Assembly: GCF_001625215.2 (NCBI RefSeq) | Contig: NC_030385.2 | Coordinates: 42,123,598 to 42,187,597 of the forward strand | Length of the DNA: 64,000 nt | Reading direction: 5' to 3' | Source: Daucus carota subsp. sativus | Taxonomy: Eukaryota; Streptophyta; Magnoliopsida; Apiales; Apiaceae | Shown here: in pieces, positions 1 to 11,100 of the stretch | How positions within the stretch are numbered: position 1 is the stretch's first letter | Layout: the number at the start of each line of letters is the position of its first letter | Made by a program: the position numbers and the translations under genes | Notes under the pieces: model-generated | Database searches by the model: none | What the model was told of the DNA's origin: nothing | What the model saw: only the letters and a program-made list of their open reading frames with translations

Positions 1-479
1 CGGATAATATATCTGACCATATCTGCATCAATAGGCACATTGTAACAATCATCTTTTGATCCATTGGGGAAAGCCCGAAGGGTGTTAAATTCATCCCTGG
101 TTGTATTTGTGCCAACTAGTTTGTTCCATCCAGTCTGAGAGTAATCATAATCACTTCTCCATGTGAGCAGCCTGTCCTCCCAGCTTCTTTCGCTGCCACA
201 ATCAATACTCTGCCACCTTGATGTATCTGGACCTGCAGACTTCGAATTCATGAGATACAAAATTACTGATGAAGATGAAAAGCAAACTTTGTGCATGCCC
301 ACTTAAATTTGAGTACAATATGGACATTATCTACTTTCCTATAGTAAAATTCAACTGCTAAAATAAATATACTGTATCAGATAACTCTAGATTCTGATGG
401 ATTGATGTACACCTCGTGAAGAAGATGAAAGCAACTGCAAAGCCAAGGATACCAAAAATATCCATCCAATTTTCTTCAT
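1..479 (-). CDS. Malectin-like domain protein, 5' part only (cut by window edge)
   Basis: Two exons are visible. Exon 1 (479 to 413) encodes a start Met and a hydrophobic signal peptide (MKKIGWIFLVSLALQLLSS) and ends at a GT donor. Exon 2 starts at 232 after a TGCAG acceptor and runs open to base 1. It encodes a typical malectin-like start (PDTSRWQSIDCGS, later FNTLRAFP and CYNVP). Exon 1 is 67 nt, the same length and phase as in the paralogue at 1847-3573, which supports the start chosen. Malectin-like domains in plants sit in secreted or receptor proteins and are thought to bind carbohydrate; here only the first third is in view, so a kinase or LRR part beyond the edge cannot be excluded. 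No stop or frameshift is seen. Confidence 0.85.
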
Positions 480-530
480 TTTTGAATGGATGACAAGATG
501 TATACGAAAGAGAATGAGGCGAAGGCTGTA

Positions 531-537
531 ATTTATA
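531..537 (-). promoter_or_regulatory. Probable TATA box of the first malectin-like gene
   Basis: Reads TATAAAT on the minus strand about 55 bases upstream of the ATG at 479. The context ACTATAAATTACAG is nearly identical to the site upstream of the second malectin-like gene (GCTATAAATTACAG), so it is conserved between the paralogues. Confidence 0.55.
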
Positions 538-1187
538 GTCAGATAAATCGACAACTTGAAGCTAACAAGGGGACACAATTAGTTTTTATGACACATGTTT
601 CTTGCAGACATTCCAACTTAAATATATGTAAAGATTGTATGTGCCAGTTCAATAATTCCAAGCAGTATAAGACACATTCATCTTCTGCGGAAGTATTCAA
701 GACATTTTCGTACAAGGTTTTAGTACTAAGATTCTATCCCAGCTCTGAATATACCAAGAATAAAAAGATTCATTCATCTTATATAGAAGAAAGAGGAAGC
801 TACATAGAAGTGTTTAATTCTCATTAACTTAATAAATAGGTATATACCGAGAATATTAACATATTCTTGGACATAGATCTATATAATATTGATTTCTGAC
901 AAATACAAAATGCAGTCCTGCACACAAAGATAACATACTAATCTTTCAATGAGTAAAGTTCAGAGTTAAAAGACAAAAGGAAGTTGCATAAGTTCTCCGA
1001 AACATTAATGTGGGATAAGAAATTAAACAAATTGTTCAATGATAAATCTATTGTAAAACTGTTTGTTCTTTCTGATATACCGCAGATTCAACAAGAAGTT
1101 CAGAATGTAAATTTAAACACAAATTAGATAAAAGCAGTCAGAATTGTTTTAAAATAAAAAATTTACCTGCATCAGGTAGATTTTTAC

Positions 1188-1279
1188 AAAATGTGTCAAC
1201 GTTGCCTTTTCTTGTGTCAAATTAACTGTTTTCTACCCCTTCATGCCGCTCAGGAACAAGTTAAATAAGTTAAAAAAAT
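1188..1279. repeat. Direct repeat, copy 1 (partner at about 3955-4046)
   Basis: About 90 bases containing TTGCCTTTTCTTGTGTCAAA and TTTCTACCCCTTCATGCC recur almost unchanged at 3955-4046, once on each side of the complete malectin-like gene. This fits duplication of gene plus flank. The rest of 480-1846 is AT-rich, with no gene recognised. Confidence 0.75.
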
Positions 1280-1846
1280 TCCTCTTTCTTTTTTCTTTTC
1301 TATCATAAAAAATTCTGGAACTCAGTGCAAATGATCATAAAGATGTTTAGTATATAATATGGTTACTAACTATATAATGCAGAGAGCTCTAGAGTCTGAA
1401 CTTGATGAGGTTCTGAAGTTTAACATTAACAAAAATAATTTGCAACAAGAAAACCAGGGGTATGAGCTGAAATTTGAATCTAAAGTTCATCTTTCATTAT
1501 TAGTATGATCTTTCGGATCTTATAAAATTTTAATCAACAATGTGATGCATAAGTGTGGGATATGTAATCTTAAAATTGATATCTGATGCCCTGTAATTTT
1601 TAAAGAAACAGATCATTGCTTCAAGAAGTGTGTATTCCTTGTGATATTCTTTAGATTCTTTTACTATTTGTTCTATATTGATAAAAAATTCCGTTATACT
1701 GATATAAAAAGACAATAGAAACTGAAAAACAATCAGGATTGTTCTAAAATTAATATCTGCCTACATCAAGTAAGTTTTCGAAATGTTACATTGCTGTTCC
1801 TTTTCTGCATGTTGTGGCAAATGGCAATCTATTATTTTTCCTCACT

Positions 1847-3573
1847 TCATACCACCAATACAAGCATACAAAGTAATATCAGTGAATATGCAAAGGAGAA
1901 AAATTCTGCTGCTGCTGTGGATTTGCTAGGACCAGTATCCCATTTGGTGAACACCTCCATTGCAGAGATCATTGGTGGCAAGCTGAACTCATCAGCAAGT
2001 GACAATGTTATATTAATAGTTGGGCCTGATACCGTCACAGGGTACTTGGCTACTACTGTAGTCTTTCCGTTACCTGTTGAATTCACTGTCCCTTGATCCT
2101 GACTGTTGATTTCAAATTTCAATGTTGTAGTTTGGTTAGAATCGAAAGGGTTACCTAGATTTGTTAAATACAGAACAATGTAAGCTGATTGTTGGGTCGA
2201 TTGTGGAAGATTAACGATTAAGGTGATAGGGTCAGATCCATTAGCTACAATGGCATCTTCCAATATAGTAATAGGAGGGTTATTCTCGTATGTGTTAAAA
2301 TCTGGGAAACCAGTAACCCTGGTGTAAGGCGTAGCATCCTTGCTCCATATTCGGTTGTACATCTCATCAGTATCAATGTGATACCTGAAATATTTTAATA
2401 TGTGCAAGATAAACAAACGTTATAAACATGAATAGCCAGCTCTTTCATTTTACACGATTTTTGTAGAATTAAAACTGAACATGTGATAAGAAATTGTGTG
2501 CAGATGTGGGAGGGTGCAGACTTCTGAGAATCGGAAACAAAGACCTTCATTTACCTTACTTCTGGCCCCCCAAGGTTGGTCCTGGTGACAAGACTATATG
2601 TTGCACTAGTATCCATCTCTGGATACAATTCATCGAATACTACCATAGTTTCAATGGAATTGATCAATGGTACCCCTCCATCTTTGATTTGTACTAAGCA
2701 AATCTTGAAGGACCCTGATTTTTCGTTTTGGTATATGATTTCTTCATAAAATGGCAGACCATTGTTTATGGATGTGTCGACTGTTGTCCATTTTACATGG
2801 TTAATAAAGAGATCAAATCTTGGAGGTTTAGACAGACCGTCGTAGTTACCATAATAGAACCCTAGCCGGATTATATATCTGATCGTTTGTGTCACAGCAG
2901 ACACATTGTAGCAGTGCTCTACTGCTTTGTCAGGGAAAGCCCGGAGGGTGTTGAGCTCATTCCTAGATGTTTTTGTACGAACTAGTTCATTTAATCCGCT
3001 TTGAATGTAACCGTCATCAGTATCCCATATGATTAGGTCGTCATCGAAGGGTAAACCATCAGCACCACAATCAATGCTCAGCCACCTCGACGTATCAGGT
3101 TCTGCAGAATTCAACTGAATGAGCCAACATATATGATTGAGTTTTACTTGTGAAGATAACATAACACTAAAGATGCTAGTACTAAATAACTCTATCGTCT
3201 GTTTGAAAACATAAATTCCACTTGAAATTCTGGATTTGTTACAATAAGATGTCTGGATAAAAAAATAAAATAAAACCAGATACTAAAATGAAATCCAAAA
3301 CGCTAAAATACTAGTATAAATTTGAGAATTTAAATTGACAACTCTGTCATTTGAAATCACAAAAGTGTTATCAAGAACAAAAAGTTCAGTTTTTCGGACT
3401 CAAAATTTTACGAGGTTTAGCTCTATCTATAATTCTATATCAAGAATCATACATCCTTAAAAACATGAATGTTAAAACTGAAGTGGATGTGCAGAATGGA
3501 GATTACCTTGGGAAAAAGATGAAAGAAGCTGCATGGCTAGGAATGCCAAAAAAATCCATTTAGCTTTCTCCAT
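1847..3573 (-). CDS. Malectin-like domain protein with hydrophobic C-terminal tail, no kinase
   Basis: Predicted exons: 3573-3507 (signal peptide MEKAKWIFLAFLAMQLLSSF), 3101-2555 and 2384-1847, all with GT-AG junctions and matching phases; together 1152 nt, 383 aa. Residues from about 24 form a malectin-like domain (PDTSRWLSIDCGA, LNTLRAFPDKA, CYNVSAVTQTIRYIIRLGFY, then YHIDTDEMYNRIW and NPPITILEDAI). The domain ends with ISAMEVFTKWD, where LRR receptor kinases normally continue into LRRs and a kinase. Here the frame instead runs through small residues (GPSKSTAAA) into a hydrophobic tail and a stop at 1847. That is the layout of a GPI-anchor signal or a single C-terminal membrane segment. It is probably an extracellular, membrane-attached carbohydrate-binding-type protein. 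An unseen downstream exon is the main alternative. It is tandem to the gene at 1-479. Confidence 0.82.
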
Positions 3574-3611
3574 TGTTGGTATGCTATAAAGGGGATGAGG
3601 TGAATACTGTA

Positions 3612-3618
3612 ATTTATA
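3612..3618 (-). promoter_or_regulatory. Probable TATA box of the complete malectin-like gene
   Basis: TATAAAT on the minus strand, about 40 bases upstream of the ATG at 3573, in the same sequence context as the site at 531-537. The implied 5' UTR is very short. Confidence 0.5.
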
Positions 3619-3839
3619 GCGGGGGATATAAAATTTTAAAGCCGAGACAGAGGCACTTTTTAATACACCTGTTTCTTGTGTTCATCGAGCAAACCAACAT
3701 GCAGAGAATAATAAAACCAAAACTAGAAACTCTGTTCGGCTATGAAGTAACCAAGAAGTACTACAAACATAAAGAACACACAAGGAGTTTGTATTATAAA
3801 CTATCACCAGATAGAATTTTGTGTCAAAATATTTAATTC

Positions 3840-5022
3840 GCGTTCAGTTTATTCTGATACATTCTGGTTTCTACTTGTAAATTTCCTCTTTCTTTCTTCA
3901 TTCAACAAAATACCATTGTTCAATATACGGGGCATCACAGGATAATACTATCAACAAAATGTATCAACATTGCCTTTTCTTGTGTCAAATTAACTGTTTT
4001 CTACCCCTTCATGCCACTCAGGAACAAGTTAAATAAGTTAAAAAAATACCATTGTTCAATATATGGGGCATCACAGGATATTATTACACGTAAATCCTGT
4101 GATTGTACTTCAGTTGTTGTTCTTTCTTAATCACAGGATTCAATGAGAGTCGGCCCTCGTTCATAACTATCTTTCATCTTTCACCGCCCCCTTCTTCCAT
4201 CAAAACCACATCCATCCCATCCATCCTCTCATACCGTTTCCTCCATTTCTATATCTTTAATTTTTATTATAATAGTTTTCAATAAAATCGAGATCTAAAT
4301 CTTTTTGGGTGTGATCTTGTTACCGTTCCCATCTTTTTGAGTTGTTGATTGTCCCTAATTTTTGGGTGTATGTCTTGTTGCGTTTTTTATTCATTGTCAT
4401 GTTGCGTGAAGAATGATTTCTACGGTGTATTGGAAGATCTGGGCAACCCGCTTCAAATATAGAATTGTGGTACTTATCGCGAGAACTTCGCACAACAAAG
4501 GATTGTTCAATATATGGGGCATCTGTACCCCAACCTCAGTTGGTGTAACTGATGGATATGAACACAGGTCTATCAGCGGTTTTTTATGTGCGCAGGTCAA
4601 TTGTGATTCTACTATATTTTTCAGTGATGTTGGTGTCGACTGGATTGCTCGAAAAACTTTTGTAATCATTTTTATTATTAAGAATATTTATATTCTATCT
4701 GTTAAGCAATCTGAAAACAAAGCAGCTATTTGTTTAGCTCGATTTTTATTTCACAATCAGGCTATAGTTGTCAGTTTGGGGTTTGTCCCGACTGTGTTCT
4801 TATGTTTTATGTTCAGTAAAATCTTATTGTTCGTAAAAAAAAAAAATACCATTGTTTACATCGTAACAATCCAAAATTATTTATCACTAGAGTAATAATA
4901 AGTCTAAGTACACATTCTTTTTTCATAAAATACATATAAACAGGACCATAAAGAGATTATGTGATTACACTATTATCACATTTTGTAATTGTCTGGAAGC
5001 ACCAAAATAGTTATCAACTAAG
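3840..5022. other. Intergenic region with local repeats and one unexplained open frame
   Basis: Holds the second copy of the flank repeat (3955-4046). A short motif built on TTGTTCAATATAYGGGGCAT occurs three times (about 3916, 4052 and 4503). A 160-codon plus-strand frame (4413-4895) overlaps the third copy. It has no recognised domain, though the YGGGGCAT context and a few DVGVDWIARKT-like residues could be a degraded retroelement. No gene is called. Confidence 0.5.
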
Positions 5023-5599
5023 TCTATACTATAATATTAAAACCGAAATATTAAAGTTATGAGAGCCTACTTATATAATCAATTATCCTTTTTAACTAAA
5101 ACTATTTTTATTTTCAAAAAAAAACTAAAACTATATTTTTTATATTTTCTAACTAAAAAAAAATTATTTTGAAGTACATAACAACTACCCTTTTTAAGTA
5201 AAACACATTATCTTTTTTAGATTCCTAACAAAAAAGCGATTTTCTAAAAATAACACATGCAACATACATATACAAAAGATAATATTATTATACATAATAA
5301 TTAATATACAATCGATGATGTTTCAACTAAATACCATTAATATTATTTTTAATTATTTCATGTTATCACTTTTAGGGATGGCAAAATTTTCCGAATCGAC
5401 GGATATCCGACCGAACCGACCCGAATGGTTTTTACCGAACCCGATTTTTATGGTTTGGTTTCGGGTTTGGTTTTTATTTTTAAAAACCGATTGAATTTGG
5501 TACGGGTTTGGTTTTTAGGCCAACCGAACCGGTACCGACCCGAATAGCCGAAACCCGATTCGAATCCGAACCAAACCGAAACCCGACCGAACCCGATAT

Positions 5600-5633
<34 letters not shown>

Positions 5634-6676
5634 TGTATGTATGTATGTATATATGAGTATATATATATATATATATATCATATTTATATAAAAATAGTCA
5701 TTATCAAAAGATGAAAAGATATGTGTAAAAAAGAATAATTATATTGTTATCTTTTTTTTAATAATATTTCATCACTTATTCAAATATTGAATATGATACA
5801 AAGTTATTTATAAATACCAAATACATATTCTTATAATAAAATAAACATAATCTAGTATTGAATAATATTTGAACAAAAGAAAAGTATCATCAAAAATTTT
5901 GTTCAACTAAATAAATAAAATAAAATCCATACAATCTTATATTAGAATATAATGTTTTATTTTCTTGTGTATAGCAATTAACTTACATTTATTTTTAATA
6001 AGCTGAATTAATAAAAAGATTTTAAAAAGCTGAATTAATAATACTTTACTAATACTTAAAAAAAAATGAAGCTTCTCTTTAATTATGAATTATTGTAATT
6101 GCTAATTTAATCATGAATGTTTTGTAACAAATTGAAGATATGTTAATTTTTGAATAAAAAACTTGTTTATGAACCTATATTATATATATATATTTTTTAG
6201 AATTTTTTTATATAGTTTTCGGTTTTGGTTAAAACCGAACCGAAACCGAAAACCGGTGGTTCGGGTTTGGTTTTTGAACTTCAGGTTTCGATTCGGTTCG
6301 GTTCGGGTTCGGTTTTGAAAAACAGTATTCGGTTCGGTTTCGGTTTTCTCTAAAACCGAACCATACCGACCGATTGCCATCCCTAATCACTTTAAAAGTA
6401 ATATCATAAATTTATACTATCTATTTATGCAATATTATACTCTATCCGAAATATTAATAATTTTATTTGTCGGTGGAGTTTTATCAGCATGTCACTATTA
6501 TTCAACGGATCTTCTTGATGTATAACTTGTTCTAATAATTTTTTTATTATCAATTAAGCTAAAATATTTAAATATTGATGAATATCATCAGTTTGTATTT
6601 CAAATAAATTTAAAATACAAACGATGATATTACAAATATCATGAAGCACCCGTGCATAGCACGGGTTATAAGCTAA
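5023..6676 (+). mobile_element. Non-autonomous Helitron (host of a nested hAT element)
   Basis: The 5' end reads TCTATACTATAATATTAAAA, the usual plant Helitron start. The 3' end has a perfect hairpin (CCCGTGC ATA GCACGGG, 6649-6665), then TTATAAG and CTAA at 6673-6676 followed by T, matching the CTRR|T rule. No Rep-helicase coding is present. Without the nested hAT and its duplicated site, the element is about 630 bp. The base before the 5' TC is G, not the expected A, so that junction is mutated or a few bases off. Confidence 0.8.
5373..6385. mobile_element. Non-autonomous hAT-type element, CCGAACCG-rich
   Basis: Perfect 12-bp terminal inverted repeats (TAGGGATGGCAA / TTGCCATCCCTA) are bounded by a perfect 8-bp target duplication, ATCACTTT at 5365-5372 and 6386-6393. 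An 8-bp duplication is diagnostic of the hAT superfamily. Both subterminal regions are packed with variants of ACCGAACCG and CGGTTTTGG in inverted orientation. The middle is AT-rich with (TA)n at 5599-5680 and no transposase. Open frames across the ends are products of the repeats, not genes. Confidence 0.9.
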
Positions 6677-7263
6677 TATATAACTGAAATGCGAATTCAT
6701 TAAAATAACCGGGGAGTGAATAAAATTGACGAAATAAATATATTTTATCAAACCAATTTTTATCTAGTTAATTTGAATTTTTTTGTTTAAATTTTTTAAT
6801 ATATTATTGGGTCACTATTCACCTTGTCCTATTCAAATAATTTAATTATTTTTTGTCATTGAATCATTGTTAACAAATTAATTAAATAATCACATAATAA
6901 TGAGAATTTCCTAAATTTTGTTAATAGTGTAAATATGAAAGGATATAAATTATTAGAAATTTAGCAAATATACTGTTTTTCATATTTTTTTTTTATAATT
7001 TTACTATCTTTCTAAAATTAAGAATATACTTTATTTCGATATTTTTACAAATATATTATATATTTTTTCAAAAACTTATTCAGTTCCCCGTCTCTCTCTT
7101 AAACACATTGATACCTTATCACTTGAGAGCCCCATTTCCCTCCTCTATATCAAACACAACTTATTCAGCCATTATGCTTCCGCTGCCAGTCTTCCCGGTC
7201 CGCTCTTGACGTCCTCGACCACTGAAACACCGTTGCAAATGTAACTTTCATATTAAAAAAAAA
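6677..7263. other. AT-rich intergenic DNA
   Basis: No coding frame, RNA gene or recognisable element end seen between the Helitron terminus and the foldback element. Confidence 0.6.
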
Positions 7264-7704
7264 AGAGTAAAGTGTATTTTGTGTACTCTTACTTTACTCA
7301 AGACATCATTTGTGATAGTGTAGTTCAAAATCGAGCACTTGCAATATCAATTTTTGTATTTCATTACACTTTGTTGTCTTCCGTTATTTTGGATTAATTT
7401 TGTTAGTAATTTAAGGAGTAAAGTGCATTTTGTGTATTCGCACTTTACTCAAAAATATCACTTGCAATACTTTAGTTGAAAATTTACAGTAAAATGCAAG
7501 TACACAAAATGCACTTTAAGTAAAGTGTGAGTACACAAATTGCACTTTACTGTCTAAATTATCAACAGAGTTAACCCAAATTAACGGAATGCAACAAAAT
7601 GTAACGAATTATGAAAATTAATATTGCAAGTGCTCGATTTTGAATTATAGTATTGCAAGTGGTGTCTTGAGTAAAGTAGGAGTCCACACAATGTACTTTA
7701 CTCT
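7264..7704. mobile_element. Foldback (inverted-repeat) element upstream of the coiled-coil gene
   Basis: Two arms of about 220 bp are imperfect inverted copies of each other: the left arm starts AGAGTAAAGTGTATTTTGTG and the right arm ends in its complement (ACTTTACTCT). Shared internal blocks include CAAAATCGAGCACTTGCAAT. The flanks are TTAAAAAA on both sides, consistent with an 8-9 bp duplication blurred by the A-run, so a MULE-like foldback MITE is likely. It has no coding capacity. It ends about 470 bases before the start codon at 8171. Confidence 0.75.
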
Positions 7705-8129
7705 TAAAAAAGATGAGAAAAATGAATTTTTTGTAATTTCTATCTATAAATAATATTTTTATAAATATTTTCAGAATAGCATTTTCACAAAATATTTGCT
7801 AAACTCAATTCTTATGAAAAAATCAAATTATTTCGGTTATAAACAACTTGCTAGTAATCTTGAGGAGTGATGTTGGTTTCTGTTAATCTCGGTCTTCACA
7901 GCCCTTCAAGTAAAAAAAAAATAAATAAAAAAATTCACAAATTAAAAAAAAACGACAGCAGTGGTAGTTGAAGGCTTGAGCCTTGAGGTATACAAACACG
8001 ACTTTAGCAGTATATTTGAGTTGTGACAAATTAACTAGTTCCATCGTCCAGTCTTTTCCCAATCGCAATTTAAAACACCACTTCAAAACCCTCACCCAAT
8101 CTAAAAATATAACACTCACACATACTGCG

Positions 8130-8138
8130 TATATATAA
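8130..8138 (+). promoter_or_regulatory. Possible TATA box of the coiled-coil gene
   Basis: TATATATAA lies about 35-40 bases before the ATG at 8171. It would leave only a very short 5' UTR, so this is a weak call in AT-rich DNA. Confidence 0.3.
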
Positions 8139-8170
8139 TTTTTCGAACCGTTGAAATTGTCGGTGGCGAA

Positions 8171-11100
8171 ATGGCGTGGCTCCGATCGGCGATGAATAAG
8201 GCGGTGGAGGTAGGGAATAAGAGCAATCTCACCCGCGCCATGAAGAATTACACCGATTCCGTTGTTCACCAAGCCGGTCAAGCCGTTGCTGAGGGCGCTA
8301 AGCTTTTGCAAGATCGTATCGTAACGCCTCTTCCTCTTCTCCTCTTATTTGTATTCTGTTACTCAATTAATTGGATATTTGTTGTTATTTATGAATTTGT
8401 TTTCGCAATTGAATCAACTCATTTAGTTGACTCGTAAGGCTAGTTGCTAGGGCGTGATTAGTAATTAAGAGTAATCTAGTGACCGCACTCGTAGTCCCTA
8501 CATTCACATTCTTCGTCTTTAGTCGAAATAGTATACAGTCATCCTCTAGTGAAAACTGAAGACTGGTGATTTGTATTTATAATTATGCATCTGATCAAAT
8601 AGAAACCAATCAAATAGAAACTAGATAGAGACTAAGAGAAACTCCCTATGTGACATCACCCATCACCCAGCCGGGGCCCACCCTCGGACTCAATCCACCT
8701 CGGTCTCACCAAAATCTCAACCAGGCCACAAACTTTCCCTGCACACCTTAAGCACCGGCAAACAGGCCCAAGAGCCCCCACTATGTCACACTCCCCACCC
8801 CGCCCCCCCAGGCCCACCTAGGGGTCCATCTCCGGACCCCACAACCCTTTTCATTTTCCTTTTATAGCATTGGTTTCTATTTAACTGATTTCTGTTTCTA
8901 TTGGAGTGTGACCCTAATTAATTATATATTCAGGGTTAGGAAATACCTTAATGTCGCAACCTTAGAACTTGGTTATATATTCTTATATTGGAACAGGGCG
9001 CCTTTTATGTAAATTATTACACTATCAGTTATATTATTTCATAGTTTCTGCACTATTATTTTTTATATTTCTTATAGGAGTGAAAAACGTATTGTGTTAT
9101 GTACAAATTCATCTTTTTAGAAAAATGTCACGTAATTTAGGAAGTTAATAACCGTGTACCGGAAATGTAAACCATATTCAATAGTTCATCAAAAAGTATC
9201 ATGGCCTTCAGCAGAAGCAACCACATTGTGTATTGCATAAGAACGAAAAATATGAGTTGTTGAATAAACAAACATCTGATGCTGACGTTGGTTCTAAGTT
9301 CTAATTTAAACTCAGTTCTAAGTTCATCTTGATCCTATATATGTATTATTATGTATTAAACAACCATTTCTATACAAAGCCAAATTAGTTTATTAGTGTG
9401 ATGTATTAATTTTGTCAAGTCTTATGTTCAGCGAGGAAGGACTGTCTGTATGTTAAAGACCTAAGCGTACTTGTTAAGCATAAGTGGGTCACATGTTTTT
9501 TGTCGTTAAGAAGGTAAAACCGGTGTCAAATCACAAGGTTTTTGTAAAATTAATATTTGCAGTTTAGCATGCTGTTATTGCGGTTTAAAATATGATTGTA
9601 CTTCCCAAAATGGAAACCAAATTGATAAATAATAAGCCGCAGAAAAGGGACTCAAGTTTGTGTGGCGTGTGGGATTAAACAATTACGAAAGTTCGAAGAA
9701 GGCACAACTAATTTTTGTGGAATAAATTTTCTTTTACTGAACCTTGACATAGTAATAGCAACACCACAACATAGGCTTTATAGTAACTCAACAAGCACAC
9801 CTTTGTCGAAAAATCTTTTTTTTATCAAATGGATTCCTTATGTCATTTAGTAAATGTAGCCTGCTTTATCTGACTCGTGAATTACTAGATGAAGTTTTAT
9901 ACTGTATATGGACACTTAAATTGATATGTTTCCCAACAACTATAGGGAGCCAAGAGTTTTAAAAGTTTTAAGCAGACGGTTAAAAGATTAGAAGAAGCTT
10001 CTGTATCTTTTAGGGGCCAAGAAAGGACCCTGCTGATAAAAAAATGGTTGATAGCTCTCAAAGAAACTGAGGAATATAAAGAAAGGAGTCTCGAACAGCA
10101 TCAACCTTCTGATGAAGTGAAGGAAAATCAGAAAAAACCGTCTATAGTGAGTATCCTTTTATCTCAATTAATTTTGCAGTTCCTGATTTTGCCAATACCT
10201 TCAGTCTCTGTTCTGTTGCCTGACTAATATGCTAATCAGTATCGCTTGTCAGGTAAGGTATGATTCTTTTGTTTTGTTACCATCTTTATTGTTAGATTAA
10301 ATTACGTTATAGTATCTTATAGCTGGTCCAGTATTTAGAACCAGACTTGTTTCTTTGGTGATTTAGTATGTAAAGATCATTATACGGCCTACAATATTTC
10401 ATTTTCTATTTATAAAGAAAGAAGTTTACGAGTTATTGTCAGTAACAAAGGTTTGCCTAGTTCCTTCCTCATTATTTGTTATTTTTTCGGGGGTTGGGTT
10501 AGCTTGACTAGGGTCGTTGGTCCTCAAGAATTTTAAGATCCAATGTTCAGAAGGGTTAGTGGAAGTTAGTATCATCTTCAACAAAATTATATTGGCCAGA
10601 GAACTGCAGTAGATTTTATTTTTTGTATCAAACTTTCATAGAACTTAGAATAGGGACCTCTTATATTATCTATTCTGCTCAGCCTCTAATACTTTTTTAT
10701 AAGATTTGAAAATTTCTGAAGATAAATCTATATCTTGATGAAGTCTTTTGATTTATTCTTTGCTATTGACTACAGGTTTTATATTTTGACTATGACATGG
10801 GTGGTGAGCCACTGAATTTTCGTGATGTTTTTCTCTATAGTCAAGCTTTGGAGGGAATCACAATATCAATGGTACAAGAACTATGTTTTGTGTTTACAGT
10901 TAGTATCTTCTAAATAGAAGCAGAATGTTTACAATATTTGTGTTAATCTGACAATATTTAAAATGTTTGTAAAACAGAAAGGTCTTCGAGTTAAGTTGTG
11001 TAATAGTAAATCTAGCAATGATTATCATGCTCTAGTAATTTCCATAATGTATCGTTTCCAGAAGTGCGGCGTAAAATGTAAATGCAACCGTAAATCATAA

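Noticed and set aside
486-827. 113-codon plus-strand frame upstream of the first malectin-like gene
   Set aside because: It overlaps the TATA box and 5' region of the minus-strand gene and has no recognisable domain or paralogue at the equivalent place.
5448-5714. Open frames on both strands encoding RFxSEPNRNPTEP-like and Tyr-Ile repeats
   Set aside because: They arise from the CCGAACCG-type subterminal repeats and the (TA)n tract of the hAT element; no gene.
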